Assembly (NCBI RefSeq): GCF_014636295.1
Contig: NZ_BMEC01000024.1
Coordinates: 1-41,219, forward strand
Reading direction: 5' to 3'
From: Marivirga lumbricoides
Lineage (GTDB): Bacteria > Bacteroidota > Bacteroidia > Cytophagales > Cyclobacteriaceae
DNA length: 41,219 bases
Shown: positions 8,049-18,398 of the stretch, one piece after another
Layout of the letters: each line of letters starts with the position of its first letter
Position numbering within the stretch: the stretch's first letter is position 1
Translations under genes and position numbers: made by a program
Notes under the pieces: generated by a model
What the model was told of the DNA's origin: nothing
Databases searched by the model: none
What the model saw: only the letters and a program-made list of their open reading frames with translations

Positions 8049-9473
8049 TCACATCACAAAAGTGGCCACCTCACCTGCTTGCAAGCTACTCTGAATCATT
8101 TCTTTAGCTAAAGAGATATTAAATTGTTTACTTTCTTTTCCATCATTTAAGACAATTACTACTATGCTGCCATCGATATTTTGAAAGGCTACGTTAGGCA
8201 ACTGCTCCGGTAGATTCGAAGCTATTCGCCTGGCTCCCGGTCTCACATATTTAGAAGCCTGTGCAATAATGTAGTAAGCAGGGTTTCTGGTCACCTTGTT
8301 GCCTTCAATGGTTATAGCACCCAGGCAACGATCGCAACCGCCTCTGTCAGTATGTGGTTTCTCATTTTCATCTGCTGCCAAATTCCACTCCAACACTGTT
8401 TTGCACCAGTTTCTGGTGGCACCAATGATAAGCTCACGCGTGTGCCATTGAAGGTTTTCAGGAAAATCTCCAGGTGCCCCTATCCATTGCTCCGTGAAAT
8501 ACAGGTTTTTATCAGGATGTGCTGCATGCACCTCTGAAAGTGCTTCAATTTCACCACCGTACAAATGAAAGGCTGAGCCATCAATGTATTTGTTGGCTTC
8601 AGGGTCATCCAAAATGCTGATTGGATAATCCGGCCTGTCCGCATTATGATCATAAATAATAATTTTGGTGGCTAATCCCTCCTTTTCAAAAGCCGGCCCC
8701 AGGTGATTTTTGATGAATTCTGCCTGCGCCTCAGCAGGCATTAACAAACTTGGGTTGTTTCCAGGATGCAAAGGCTCATTTTGTACCGTAAGTGCATCAA
8801 TGGTAATACCTTCATTATCCATCTCCTGAATATATTTCACTAAATAATTAGCATAAACAGGGTAATTCTCTTCCAATAAACTTCCACCACGTGTATCGTT
8901 ATTGTCCTTCATCCAAACGGGTGGCGACCAGGGAGATGCCATCAATTTCAGATCAGGATAAATACCCAATATTTCCTTTAATACTGGAATCAGGTATTTT
9001 TTATCATAGCCCAGATCGAATTGGTCTAGATTAGGATCTGATTCCCCCTCTTTCAGATCGTGATAAGAAAAAACATGCTCATCCAAATCAGAAGCTCCTA
9101 AGCTTAATCGCAAATAACTTACACCAATTCCTTTTTCAGCACTGAATAATTCTTCCAGTATTTGCTTTCTGGACTCCGTATCCATTTGGGCCAGGTGCAT
9201 AGCACTTCCTCCGGTTAAGGTAAAGCCAAAGCCATCCATTTCCTGAAAAGTGCTATCTGGCTTAATTGTTATTATTGGTAAACTTTCAGAAATTTTATCG
9301 CTGAATGGAACTTGCTCTTCATTAATTTTCTTCGTTTCATTAGCTGTTGTGCGCATCACCAATACGTCTCTCTTTTGTTCTTCCTCTTTCTCTGCTTTAC
9401 CGGGTTGGCAGGCAGAAAAAAAGGAAGCCGCTACTGAAAGACACAGGCAAGCTTTTGATGCTAAATTTCTCAT
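8049..9473 (-). CDS. GH30 beta-glucanase lipoprotein
   Basis: The 474-residue protein is a family 30 glycoside hydrolase. Its signal peptide ends in a lipobox cysteine (C22, ASFFSAC), so it is probably anchored in the outer membrane. The GH30 core starts at QEMDGFGFTLTGGSA and continues through MASPWSPPVWMK. The predicted acid/base is E233 in TVQNEPLH and the nucleophile E328 in LYFTEQWIG. The C-terminal beta domain ends with GEVATFVM. Bacteroidota GH30 enzymes of this shape include endo-beta-1,6-glucanases; with the GH16, GH5 and GH3 in this window, cutting beta-1,6 branches of laminarin-like glucan is the most likely job (inference). The start is 27 bp past the GH5 stop, which implies co-transcription. 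Confidence 0.88.
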   Translation of the reverse strand: MRNLASKACLCLSVAASFFSACQPGKAEKEEEQKRDVLVMRTTANETKKINEEQVPFSDKISESLPIITIKPDSTFQEMDGFGFTLTGGSAMHLAQMDTESRKQILEELFSAEKGIGVSYLRLSLGASDLDEHVFSYHDLKEGESDPNLDQFDLGYDKKYLIPVLKEILGIYPDLKLMASPWSPPVWMKDNNDTRGGSLLEENYPVYANYLVKYIQEMDNEGITIDALTVQNEPLHPGNNPSLLMPAEAQAEFIKNHLGPAFEKEGLATKIIIYDHNADRPDYPISILDDPEANKYIDGSAFHLYGGEIEALSEVHAAHPDKNLYFTEQWIGAPGDFPENLQWHTRELIIGATRNWCKTVLEWNLAADENEKPHTDRGGCDRCLGAITIEGNKVTRNPAYYIIAQASKYVRPGARRIASNLPEQLPNVAFQNIDGSIVVIVLNDGKESKQFNISLAKEMIQSSLQAGEVATFVM

Positions 9474-9500
9474 TTATAATATATATGTTACGCTGGGGAT

Positions 9501-12272
9501 TTATTTAACAAGTATTTTCTGAACAGTTCGGTATTGAGAAGTAGTGATAGTTACCAGGTATAAACCAGGATTTAACTGATGGTTTACCACTAATTTATCC
9601 TCTCCTTCCTTAGGGTTTAATTTAATCAAACTCTTACCATCCATGGTTTGTATATTGATGCTTTGCGCCCTTTCACTCCCTTTAAATTTAATAGTAAAGG
9701 CAGATTTTGATGGATTTGGATAGATAGTCACTAAATCATCAGAAAAAGGTTTTTGATTGGCTGTTGGCTCTGGCTCTGGCTCTTCTGTTTCTTTGGTTAA
9801 CGAGAACCAGTTAACATTGAAAAGCTGATCTTTTGCCTGCAGTCGGAATTTATGTAACCCTTTTTCCAATACCGCATTGGAACCCAGTTCACTTTTCCAG
9901 TTTTGCCAGCCCCCTGTAGCAGAAAACTCTACGGTACTAAGAGATTTTTCATTGCCTGAATCCTCAATTAGTTTCAGCTCCAATGCTCCTCCATTATCCT
10001 GGGAAGCCACTCTATACCTAACCGAATAAATGCCGGATTCTTCAACATCGACCATAAAATCCACATAATCTCCATTATCAGTATAAGATAAATTCATACC
10101 ACCTCCATTATCCTCTGATTCTTCGATTTCAAACCCATTGTTTAAAATAAAACTTTCCGCTTGAATTCTTCCCGGAATAATGTGTGGTACAACTCCGTTT
10201 TCCAATTCAACCTTTACTAACTCATCAGAGAAACTTTCCAACACCACACCCGATTGAGTAGTAATTTCTGATCCAGAATAACTAACCATCACTGTGTCAT
10301 GATAAAATATTTGTTCATCCAAAGTTAGTAGCACCACCCTGGGGTTTTCAGTGGTGTGAGCCACCGAATTTACCGTTGCTTCCACCCCATTGATGGTAAC
10401 TGAAAAATCAGGATTTTCGGGGAAAGCATTAAAGGCCTGATTAAAGATTAGTTTAACCTCTTTTTTTTTATGAGTCGCTTTCTTTTCTATAGGTTTAGGT
10501 TGTTCGGTAGAAGCTTCCGGTCCTTCCAATTGAAAATAATTCAAGTTAAACCCTCCTTTTTCAAAAAACAGCTTAAGCTTTTGCTTTCCTTCCTTTAAAT
10601 AAACGTCCTTTACTGTAGTGGTTTCAAACAACTGATAATCAGTAGTATTAGGCAATTCTATATTATCTGTAGCTGCCACATCATCAATCAGCACTTTAAT
10701 TCTTCCACTTGTGCCTGTTGAAGCTGTTCTTAAATGGAGCTGGTAATTCCCTTCTTCTTCTACGTTAATAGTGAAGAGTAACCATTCGCCATCTTCTATC
10801 CAGCCAACATTATATCCGTTACCCGGCTCATCTTCAGTGGCTTCAATATCTACTCCATCATTTCTGTAACTGTAACCACTATTCCAGGTTGCACCACCTG
10901 CTTCACCAGAAGTATTTGAAGATACATTATCATGATAGGCATATCCTTCTTTTCCAAGATCGTAATTTACTGCAAAGACTATGTTTTCACCTTCAGGCGT
11001 AATCCGATTGGAAGTAAAAGGAATAGTCTCATTTGTATGAGGTTGTCTGATTTTAGCATCTACTACATCTTTATGGTAGATGTTATTTTCCAACTTTAAA
11101 TCCTCAGCCATTTGCATCAAAGCTTCATAAGCTTCAGGTTCTGAAGGTTTTGTACCTCCGTTCCAGTAGTTTAAAATAGCCTCGTAACCATCATTTCTCT
11201 TAATTTCGAGAGGATTGTTACCTCCCAGTTTTTTAAGAGGCCACCAGCACCAGCCCATTTTATTCTCTTCAAAAAGTGTGATGGCATTAGTAAACCATGT
11301 ATTGGAGTTTTCTCCTGTTTCCCCAAGCCAAATAGGCACATTGCGTTGTGAACGCATATCTAACATACCCTGGATAACACCTTGGGTATTAGGATTCCAA
11401 TATTTGTGATAGCTGATAGCCATATTATCATCCCATAAAGTAGGAAGCCCGCTATAATTATTACCCCAGCAATTGCCTTCAATTATTACCAGGTGATTTT
11501 CATCTACTTCCCTGATGGCTTCAGTAATTTTTTTCTGTAATTCCCATAGCGGTGTATTTTCAGATTCAGCACAACCATTTGGGTCTGCATCGTGGTTCTG
11601 AAATCCCCAGTTGGGTTCATTTATAATATCATAACCTGCTACCATAGGCTCATCTTTGTACCTATCGGCTAGTTTTCTCCATAGTGCAACCGCTTTCTCT
11701 TGGTTAGCTTCACTTTCCCATAAAGAAGGCTTGGAAGAATCATAATCACTGATGTCAGCATTTTCTCCCTGTCCGCCAGGTGCAGCATGTAAATCAAGAA
11801 TTAGATACATATTATTGGCTTTACACCAATCCAGCAATGCATCTGTCATTTCAAAACCTTTATCAATCCAGGTAATTTGGCCTTCTACAGGTTCTTCTTC
11901 AATGGGAGGAGTGAAAAGCTTATAATGCATTGGTAGCCTTACAAGGTTATATCCCCATGCAGCCATTGAATCAATATCAATTTTACGCACATGATTCGCT
12001 AACCATGCATCATAAAACTCCTCTTTTTTTTCAGTTCCAATCAGTTCTGTAATTCTTGCTTCAATCTCATGCTGAGGCCCGTAGGTCCCAAGCATATAGC
12101 CTTCCTGAAGCATCCAACCGCCCAGTCCGATTCCTCTAAAAATGATTTCATTTCCGTTTTGATCAGTTATTTGAGTCCCTGTTGCTTTAAGGAAATTTTG
12201 AGCAGATGATTTGAAAGCATTTCCTGTACATAAGGCCAGGAGTATTATCAATATTTTTAGTTTATTATTCAT
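9501..12272 (-). CDS. Secreted GH5 glucanase with CBM6-like modules and T9SS tail
   Basis: The start at 12272 gives a clean signal peptide (MNNKLKILIILLALCTGNAF, cut near SSAQ). The frame is open 30 codons further upstream, but that part is the translation of an intergenic hairpin. The order is GH5 catalytic domain (about 26-375; acid/base E219 in DIINEPN, nucleophile E318 in WLGETGEN), a CBM6-like module (about 404-587), an Ig-like domain (about 600-690), a second CBM6-like module (about 694-824), and a type A T9SS sorting domain (about 850-923, starting IYPNPSKSAF). The opening FRGIGLGGW resembles exo-beta-1,3-glucanase-type GH5 enzymes. It would be exported by the type IX system to the cell surface. 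The exact GH5 subfamily is not settled. Confidence 0.9.
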   Translation of the reverse strand: MNNKLKILIILLALCTGNAFKSSAQNFLKATGTQITDQNGNEIIFRGIGLGGWMLQEGYMLGTYGPQHEIEARITELIGTEKKEEFYDAWLANHVRKIDIDSMAAWGYNLVRLPMHYKLFTPPIEEEPVEGQITWIDKGFEMTDALLDWCKANNMYLILDLHAAPGGQGENADISDYDSSKPSLWESEANQEKAVALWRKLADRYKDEPMVAGYDIINEPNWGFQNHDADPNGCAESENTPLWELQKKITEAIREVDENHLVIIEGNCWGNNYSGLPTLWDDNMAISYHKYWNPNTQGVIQGMLDMRSQRNVPIWLGETGENSNTWFTNAITLFEENKMGWCWWPLKKLGGNNPLEIKRNDGYEAILNYWNGGTKPSEPEAYEALMQMAEDLKLENNIYHKDVVDAKIRQPHTNETIPFTSNRITPEGENIVFAVNYDLGKEGYAYHDNVSSNTSGEAGGATWNSGYSYRNDGVDIEATEDEPGNGYNVGWIEDGEWLLFTINVEEEGNYQLHLRTASTGTSGRIKVLIDDVAATDNIELPNTTDYQLFETTTVKDVYLKEGKQKLKLFFEKGGFNLNYFQLEGPEASTEQPKPIEKKATHKKKEVKLIFNQAFNAFPENPDFSVTINGVEATVNSVAHTTENPRVVLLTLDEQIFYHDTVMVSYSGSEITTQSGVVLESFSDELVKVELENGVVPHIIPGRIQAESFILNNGFEIEESEDNGGGMNLSYTDNGDYVDFMVDVEESGIYSVRYRVASQDNGGALELKLIEDSGNEKSLSTVEFSATGGWQNWKSELGSNAVLEKGLHKFRLQAKDQLFNVNWFSLTKETEEPEPEPTANQKPFSDDLVTIYPNPSKSAFTIKFKGSERAQSINIQTMDGKSLIKLNPKEGEDKLVVNHQLNPGLYLVTITTSQYRTVQKILVK

Positions 12273-12311
12273 ATCATTTCTTTTTATGTTACTTGTTACA
12301 TAGAAATGCAA

Positions 12312-12343
12312 AAGCACTGACAGGAAAATTCCTGCCAGTACTT
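12312..12343 (-). terminator. Attenuator-like hairpin between binding-protein and GH5 genes
   Basis: AAGCACTGACAGGA (12312-12325) faces TCCTGCCAGTACTT (12330-12343) around a 4-base loop. In the mRNA (minus strand) all 14 positions pair, two of them as G-U. The stem is followed by TTTTGCATTTC, a short U tract. It lies in the only gap longer than 41 bp within the susC-to-GH30 block. It is a candidate partial terminator or processing site that lowers enzyme expression relative to susC, susD and the binding protein. Confidence 0.6.
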
Positions 12344-12362
12344 GTACTAAACTAAACAACAA

Positions 12363-13649
12363 TTAATTCATTTCTACTAATTCTACATTGTCGATAGTAA
12401 CTCCTTCAGCCGCGAGATTTCCATCCCAGCTACCCACTTTTATTACTACGTAAACAGTTCCTGACTCAGCAAAAGAAATTGTATTACCAACATATATTCT
12501 ACCAGTTGAATAATCAGTTCCATCTTCAGGTGCTGTTGTAGAAACATAAAACTCTTGCCATGAAGAGGTAGACCCCGGATCATTCACATCAGCTTTCATT
12601 TTATAGATTTGTCCGGCTTCTACTTCTACAGCCTGCCAAACACCTATATTAGTCTGCACTGATGTTGTACCATTAGTAAACTTCATCACACCATCCGTAA
12701 ATTCAAGCGTGGTTAAAGTGGCTCCCATATTAGCAATATTCCATGCAGCAGGAGTTTCCATATCACTTCCTTCCAAAATATTATCGCCTTCTGTTAATCT
12801 TTCCTGAGCAACAAACTCAATATTGTCAATGGTAACTCCACCATCTCCCAGGTAACCATCCCAGCTGCCTACTTTTATTACTATGTAATAGGTGCCATCT
12901 TCAGCGATATTCACTTTTCCATCGCCCAGACAGGAAATGTCAGATAAAGCACTTTCAAAAGCGGTACTTCCACAACCTGTCCAGGTATGTAAACCGGTAA
13001 AGGCAGTACCTGAAGGATCAGAACCTTCCTCAGGGGCTTCATCTAATAAGATGACTTCCACCCAGGAGTTAGTCATTCCTGCACCTTTCATATCAGCATC
13101 GAATACATAAGCTCTTCCACCTTTAAGTTCAACAGCTTGCCAAATTGCTACACCTCCCTGAGAAGGGTTTCCATTGGTAATAGTTAAAGCACCATCAATA
13201 AATTCATAGTTGGTTTCTGCGGTGCCTGACACCGTAAAAGTCCATGCAGAATCTACCTCCATATTACCGGCATTAATAGCACTTGTACCTGTTACTGCAT
13301 CATTCTTTACTTCTATATTTTGAGTAGTAGTGGAGTATCCTCCTTCACTCACAACGGTTAAAGTAATGGTATAAGCTCCCTTATTCTCAAAGAAAGCAGT
13401 ATCAATCTGGGTTCCGGAGAAGGGTTCTTCACCATCTCCCAGGTCCCACTTGTAAATAAATGCAGATTCAGCTGTACTGCGCAATTGGTATGTATTTCTC
13501 ATACCTTCTATGGCTTCTACCGTAAAAGCAGCTTCAGCTTTTTGACCTAATGATAGATCTTCATCTTCAGGGGTGCAGGCAAATCCAATTAGTAACAGCC
13601 CCAGCACTCCTAAACTTTTAATTTTTGATTTTATATCTAAAGTTTTCAT
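12363..13649 (-). CDS. PKD/CBM surface glycan-binding lipoprotein
   Basis: The 428-residue lipoprotein has a signal ending at C25 (LLIGFAC). A PKD-type Ig domain follows at about 40-120 (IYKWDLGDGEEPFSG). Two similar modules come next, about 130-285 and 290-428, each running from AWTF/AWNI through a GVWQAVE-type strand and YVVIKVGSWDG to VTIDNVE. This is the pattern of CBM4/9-like beta-sandwich modules. No catalytic motif is present. Its place directly after susD (18 bp gap) is the usual place of a SusE/F-like or surface glycan-binding protein, which captures polysaccharide at the outer membrane. The internal duplication suggests two binding sites. Confidence 0.82.
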   Translation of the reverse strand: MKTLDIKSKIKSLGVLGLLLIGFACTPEDEDLSLGQKAEAAFTVEAIEGMRNTYQLRSTAESAFIYKWDLGDGEEPFSGTQIDTAFFENKGAYTITLTVVSEGGYSTTTQNIEVKNDAVTGTSAINAGNMEVDSAWTFTVSGTAETNYEFIDGALTITNGNPSQGGVAIWQAVELKGGRAYVFDADMKGAGMTNSWVEVILLDEAPEEGSDPSGTAFTGLHTWTGCGSTAFESALSDISCLGDGKVNIAEDGTYYIVIKVGSWDGYLGDGGVTIDNIEFVAQERLTEGDNILEGSDMETPAAWNIANMGATLTTLEFTDGVMKFTNGTTSVQTNIGVWQAVEVEAGQIYKMKADVNDPGSTSSWQEFYVSTTAPEDGTDYSTGRIYVGNTISFAESGTVYVVIKVGSWDGNLAAEGVTIDNVELVEMN

Positions 13650-13667
13650 ATCAATTTAATTAAATAA

Positions 13668-15197
13668 TTAATAAGCAGGATCTTGAACTAAAGAAGTGTT
13701 AGTTAATTCCCTGAGAGGAATAGGTAACTTATCATGCTTACCTTCTACATATCCTTTATCTTTTAAAGCTGTTGCAGCTAGTCCTGTCCTAACCAGATCA
13801 AACCATCTATGACCTTCTCCGGCAAGCTCCAGTCTTCTTTCATTCATGATATTTTCGAAAGTAGCTGGTACAGGGTCAAGACCTACTCTATCTCTAACAG
13901 CATCTAAAAGTTGTTGAGCTCTTGTGGTATTAATCCCACCTCTTACCAATGCTTCAGCTTCTAACAAATAAATATCAGCTAAGCGCATTTCATAATTATT
14001 TTGAGGAAAGTTCAATTCTGTTGCTCCACCTCCTGAAGTAACATCTTCTGTACGCCCGATAAACTTCTTAAGAAAATATCCTGTATTTTTATAGCTAGGC
14101 TCATAAGTAACCACTCCTGCCTGTTGCAAGCTATCCACATTAGAAATTGTAGTAGAATAACGTGGATCAAACTGTCCTCCTCCTAGCTGAAATGCATCTA
14201 CTAAACCTTCAGTTACAACAAAACATCCATATCCTGAAACGAAGCTAGGTGCACCAGCCGATGTATTACTAATATTATATCCTCTTGGCCCTGCCATGAT
14301 ATTGATGATATTTCCTTCAGTACATGGCATACAATCCCATACACCATTTGCTAAAGCACTATGAGATACTTCGAAAATAGATTCACTATTGAATTCATTA
14401 TCAGTCCTAAACAAATCAGCATAGTTTTCAAGTAATGAATAACCGAAAGGACTTGTAGCTCCTGGTGTTCCATTCACTTTTTCAAACTGCTCAGCTGCCA
14501 ATGTATAGTCTTCAAGCTCCAAATAAACTTTCCCCAGCAAAGAAATTGCTGCTCCCTTTGTAGCTCTTCCTCCTTCAACACTTACATTAACTTGATCAGG
14601 TAAATTGGGAATTGCTTCCAAAAGGTCTTCTTCTATTTGTTTGAATACAGCTTCCCGGGTATCTTGCTCTACTTCAAACATTTGATCCGGAATAACAGGC
14701 TCTGTTATTAAGGGAATGCTATAAAACAATCGAATAAGATCAAAATAATAAAATGCTCTCAGGAACTTTGCTTCGGCAACATATCTGCTTTTAATAGCTT
14801 CACTTACTTCAGCACCTTCAATTTTTACTAATAAAGTATTCACTCTATAGATACCTGAATAACCTTTATTCCATAAAGAACTCTGCGGACCCGTTTCTGC
14901 AGTTAAGTTATAGCTTGAAACTGCCTGCAAAGAAGGCACATCTGTGGAACTACCACCCCCTGCATATACATCATCAGAAGCAGCATTAAGTGCTGTTAAT
15001 TTAGTTACAAAATCACCTGATAACCAGCCAATAGGATCGTATGATGCTACAAGAGCTGCATACATTTCTTCTTCGGTTTGGTAATAATTAGACTCTAAGG
15101 TATTTGCAATTGGATCTACTTCCAGAAATTCCTCTGAACAACCACTTATGAATATAAGCGACAAGCTTAAAAGACAATATTTTATATAGTTTTTCAT
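13668..15197 (-). CDS. susD: SusD/RagB family outer-membrane glycan-binding lipoprotein
   Basis: The 509-residue protein is a typical SusD homologue, the lid that delivers oligosaccharides to its SusC channel. The signal peptide ends at lipobox C20 (LIFISGC). The helical TPR-like region shows the family signature AEAKFLRAFYYFDLIRLFY, and the C-terminal part has NYEMRLADIYLLEAEALVRGG and the closing ERRLELAGEGHRWFDLVRTG. It follows susC by 41 bp and precedes the surface glycan-binding protein by 18 bp. The substrate cannot be read from SusD alone; the neighbouring hydrolases point to beta-glucan. Confidence 0.95.
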   Translation of the reverse strand: MKNYIKYCLLSLSLIFISGCSEEFLEVDPIANTLESNYYQTEEEMYAALVASYDPIGWLSGDFVTKLTALNAASDDVYAGGGSSTDVPSLQAVSSYNLTAETGPQSSLWNKGYSGIYRVNTLLVKIEGAEVSEAIKSRYVAEAKFLRAFYYFDLIRLFYSIPLITEPVIPDQMFEVEQDTREAVFKQIEEDLLEAIPNLPDQVNVSVEGGRATKGAAISLLGKVYLELEDYTLAAEQFEKVNGTPGATSPFGYSLLENYADLFRTDNEFNSESIFEVSHSALANGVWDCMPCTEGNIINIMAGPRGYNISNTSAGAPSFVSGYGCFVVTEGLVDAFQLGGGQFDPRYSTTISNVDSLQQAGVVTYEPSYKNTGYFLKKFIGRTEDVTSGGGATELNFPQNNYEMRLADIYLLEAEALVRGGINTTRAQQLLDAVRDRVGLDPVPATFENIMNERRLELAGEGHRWFDLVRTGLAATALKDKGYVEGKHDKLPIPLRELTNTSLVQDPAY

Positions 15198-15238
15198 TTT
15201 GCTTATTATTTTTCTTTAATTAAATAGTATTAGGGAAT

Positions 15239-18200
15239 TTAAAATGTCAGGCTTAAGCCTCCCATGATAGATCTTGCCTGTGGGTAAATTCCGCGATCGA
15301 TACTAAATACTCCACCCCCTATTTCAGGATCAAAACCAGTATATTTTGTAAATGTGATGAGATTTTCAGCCATTACATATACTCTAAGCTTATTGATACC
15401 TGCAACTGAAATGATTGACTCAGGAAGTGTATATCCTAATTGAATATTCTTAATTCTGAAATAATCACCATCTTCAAGGTAGAATTCCGATGGTCTTCTA
15501 AAGTTTCCATTAGGGTCAACATCATCCAATCTTGCATAATCATTTGAAGTTCCTGGTCCTGTCCATCTGCCGAGTGCTGCACGCTGATAATTGCTTCCTG
15601 TAATATCCAATCTTCTTAACCCTTGAAAAATCTGATTACCTGCCACACCTTGACCAAATATGGTTAAATCGAAATTTTTGTAAGTAGCTGAAACTGTTAA
15701 GCCATAAGACCAATCAGGTACCGGGCTACCAATAAAGTCACGATCATCTACATTTATTTCACCATTATCATCTAAGTCCTCCCAAATAAAATCCCCTGGA
15801 ACTGCATCAGGCTGAATCACCTTACCTTCTGAGTTTACATGATTGTTAACATCTTCCTGCGTTTGAAAAACTCCCAGAATTTTATAGCCATAAAATGAAT
15901 TAATAGGCTGTCCAACAGCAGTTCTTGTAATAGGCTGCGTACTAGCCTGGAAATTCTGTCCACCATCTAAAAATTCACGGCCATCACCCAGGAAGGTAAC
16001 TTTATTTTGAAGATAGGAAACATTACCATTTACAGAGAAAGTAAAATCTCCAATCTCCTGGTTATATCCCAATTCAAGTTCGAATCCTGTATTTTCCATA
16101 TCACCAATATTTTGAGCAGGGTTATTTACTGCACCCACATAGCCTGGTATATCCGGACTTTGAAGAATTCCATTTGTCACCTTTTTATACCAATCGAAAT
16201 TCACTTTAAGTCTTTGAAGCATTGTAGCCTCAAATCCTATGTTAGTTTGACTGGTCTCTTCCCATTTTAAGTTGGGATTAGGTAGTGAGTTTGGACTATA
16301 TCCTAAACCGTAACTATCCGAAGAAGATCCGAATGAATAATTTCTTCCACCACCAATAGTTGAAACAAAGTTGAGTTTACCTATCTGATCGTTACCTACC
16401 ACACCATAACCACCACGTATTTTTAAGAAATTGACAACTTTATTGGATGGCCAGAAGTCTTCATCTGAAGCAACCCAGCCAATTGAAGCTGATGGAAAAT
16501 ATCCATATCTAAAATTTGAACCAAAATTGCTGGAACCATCTCTTCTCATTACAGCAGTAAGCAAATATTTTTCTTTGAAATTATAGTTCAACCTTGTAAA
16601 CAGGGAAGAGACTTTATGAGGAACATTTTCATATCCTCCAGGATCAGTATCTTTAGCTGTATAACTCCATCCTAATGAGGCCTCATCAAAGTTATCAGCA
16701 GGAATTCCAAATGCAGTAACACTTACTCCAACTGCCGCATCATCCTTGTAAGCACCCTGCCCCACTAAAATACTAAAATCATGCTCCCCTATTTTTTTAG
16801 TATAAGAAATAGTGTTTTCCAAGTTCCAATCAGTTTTCCTATTGGTATTTCTGTTAAATGATGTCCTATTATTTTTTGTAGCTGCATTAAGGAAGAAAAC
16901 TGGTGTATAAGACTCCCCTCCCCAATAAGATTGTTTAATACCTATGGTAGAACGAATTTTCAAACCTTTAATAGGCTCAGCTTCCAAGAAAGCATTTCCA
17001 ACGATATTATTACTCCATCCATAATTGCCTAATCTGGTTTGAATATAGGCTAGTGGATTACTCATCTCCTGTTGAACATAGGGAGAAATAGCATAATACT
17101 GTCCATTAGGAGCCACTACAGCACCTAAAGAATCAACAGTAAATGGAGCCCTGTTTAGTACTTCCGGGTCAGTTTCATAAATAGGTGTAATAGGATCTAA
17201 GTTTATAGCTGAACTTAATGGCCCGCCATATTCACTATTAGTATTACCTAACCCGACACTTTTTTCACGGGAATAACCCAGGTTTTGACCAAAAGTAATC
17301 CAGTCATTAATTTTATGAGTAGAGTTAAGACGGACATTGTACCTTTCATAATTTGAAATATCACTTGCTACAATTCCTTCCTGACTTAAATAGCCAAAAG
17401 AGGTATAGAAAGTAGAGACTTCATTTCCACCACTTATGCTCACCTCATGATTTTGACGTATAGCATTATCATTAAAGATAACATCCTGCCAATCTGTGCC
17501 GGCACCAAGTGATGAAGGGTCAGGGAAAATTACTCCATTTCCAGCAGCTATAGAAGACTCATTTCTAAGTGTAGCATATTCAGTAGCATTTAATAGATCA
17601 AGCTTTCTGGCGGGGGCTGAGCTTCCATAGTAACCATTGTAATTTACGGTTATTTTGCCGCTCTTACCACTTTTTGTAGTAACTAAAATTACACCGGCAG
17701 CAGCACGGGCTCCATAAATAGCTTGCGATGCAGCATCCTTTAATACTTCAATTGATTCGATGTCATTCTGATTCAGATAACCTATTCCGCCATTGTCTAC
17801 AACTACACCATCTACTATCCAAAGAGGGTCGTTGTTATTTAAAGTAGTAATACCTCTTACTCTAATAGTAGCACCTTCACCAGGTTGACCTGAATTTGAA
17901 GCTATGGTCAGGCCTGAGGTTCTTCCCTGTAGTGCCTGGCCTATATTATTAATAGGCAAAGTCTCAAGGTCTTCTGACGATACACTTGAAATAGCTCCAG
18001 TCACTACTTTCTTCTTCTGTGTACCGTAACCTACTACCACTACTTCCTGAAGTGTTTCAATATCATACTCTAAAGCTACTTCAATAGAAGTCCGGTTTCC
18101 TACCTGAATTTCCTTGTTAAGATAGCCTATAAATGATAGTACCAATACATCTTCAGGGCTCACTTGTAATTTAAATTCCCCATTTAAATCTGTAGTTGTT

Positions 18201-18352
18201 CCCCTGTCAGTTCCTTTTACCAGTATATTAACACCGGGTAAAATATCTGAGGTTTCTGAGTCTACTACTTTTCCTGATAAGGTGACAGATTGTGCTGAAA
18301 CCCAATGAGAAAAACATAGCAGACATACAATTAAGTAAAGCTTTGTTCTCAT
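15239..18352 (-). CDS. susC: SusC/RagA TonB-dependent outer-membrane transporter
   Basis: The 1037-residue protein is a full-length SusC-type transporter that uses TonB energy to import oligosaccharides. After the signal peptide (residues 1-20, ending HWVSA) comes a carboxypeptidase-regulatory-like domain (about 22-105, SGKVVDSETSDILPGVNILV), then the EVVVVGYGTQ segment typical of the family. The plug follows (IGQALQGRTSGLTI, IRVRGITTLNNNDPLWIVDG, EVLKDAASQAIYGARAAAG), and then a 22-strand barrel ending in an aromatic residue (LSLTF). There is no N-terminal anti-sigma interaction domain, which fits control by the divergent membrane regulator or by the operator upstream. It is the first gene of the minus-strand locus. 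Confidence 0.96.
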   Translation of the reverse strand: MRTKLYLIVCLLCFSHWVSAQSVTLSGKVVDSETSDILPGVNILVKGTDRGTTTDLNGEFKLQVSPEDVLVLSFIGYLNKEIQVGNRTSIEVALEYDIETLQEVVVVGYGTQKKKVVTGAISSVSSEDLETLPINNIGQALQGRTSGLTIASNSGQPGEGATIRVRGITTLNNNDPLWIVDGVVVDNGGIGYLNQNDIESIEVLKDAASQAIYGARAAAGVILVTTKSGKSGKITVNYNGYYGSSAPARKLDLLNATEYATLRNESSIAAGNGVIFPDPSSLGAGTDWQDVIFNDNAIRQNHEVSISGGNEVSTFYTSFGYLSQEGIVASDISNYERYNVRLNSTHKINDWITFGQNLGYSREKSVGLGNTNSEYGGPLSSAINLDPITPIYETDPEVLNRAPFTVDSLGAVVAPNGQYYAISPYVQQEMSNPLAYIQTRLGNYGWSNNIVGNAFLEAEPIKGLKIRSTIGIKQSYWGGESYTPVFFLNAATKNNRTSFNRNTNRKTDWNLENTISYTKKIGEHDFSILVGQGAYKDDAAVGVSVTAFGIPADNFDEASLGWSYTAKDTDPGGYENVPHKVSSLFTRLNYNFKEKYLLTAVMRRDGSSNFGSNFRYGYFPSASIGWVASDEDFWPSNKVVNFLKIRGGYGVVGNDQIGKLNFVSTIGGGRNYSFGSSSDSYGLGYSPNSLPNPNLKWEETSQTNIGFEATMLQRLKVNFDWYKKVTNGILQSPDIPGYVGAVNNPAQNIGDMENTGFELELGYNQEIGDFTFSVNGNVSYLQNKVTFLGDGREFLDGGQNFQASTQPITRTAVGQPINSFYGYKILGVFQTQEDVNNHVNSEGKVIQPDAVPGDFIWEDLDDNGEINVDDRDFIGSPVPDWSYGLTVSATYKNFDLTIFGQGVAGNQIFQGLRRLDITGSNYQRAALGRWTGPGTSNDYARLDDVDPNGNFRRPSEFYLEDGDYFRIKNIQLGYTLPESIISVAGINKLRVYVMAENLITFTKYTGFDPEIGGGVFSIDRGIYPQARSIMGGLSLTF

Positions 18353-18398
18353 TATTTTAATTTAGGTTTAATTATAATTAGTTTAATTCAACTCAATA

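Noticed and set aside
12273-12362. 30-residue N-terminal extension of the GH5 protein
   Set aside because: The extension is the translation of the intergenic hairpin; the internal ATG at 12272 gives a standard signal peptide.
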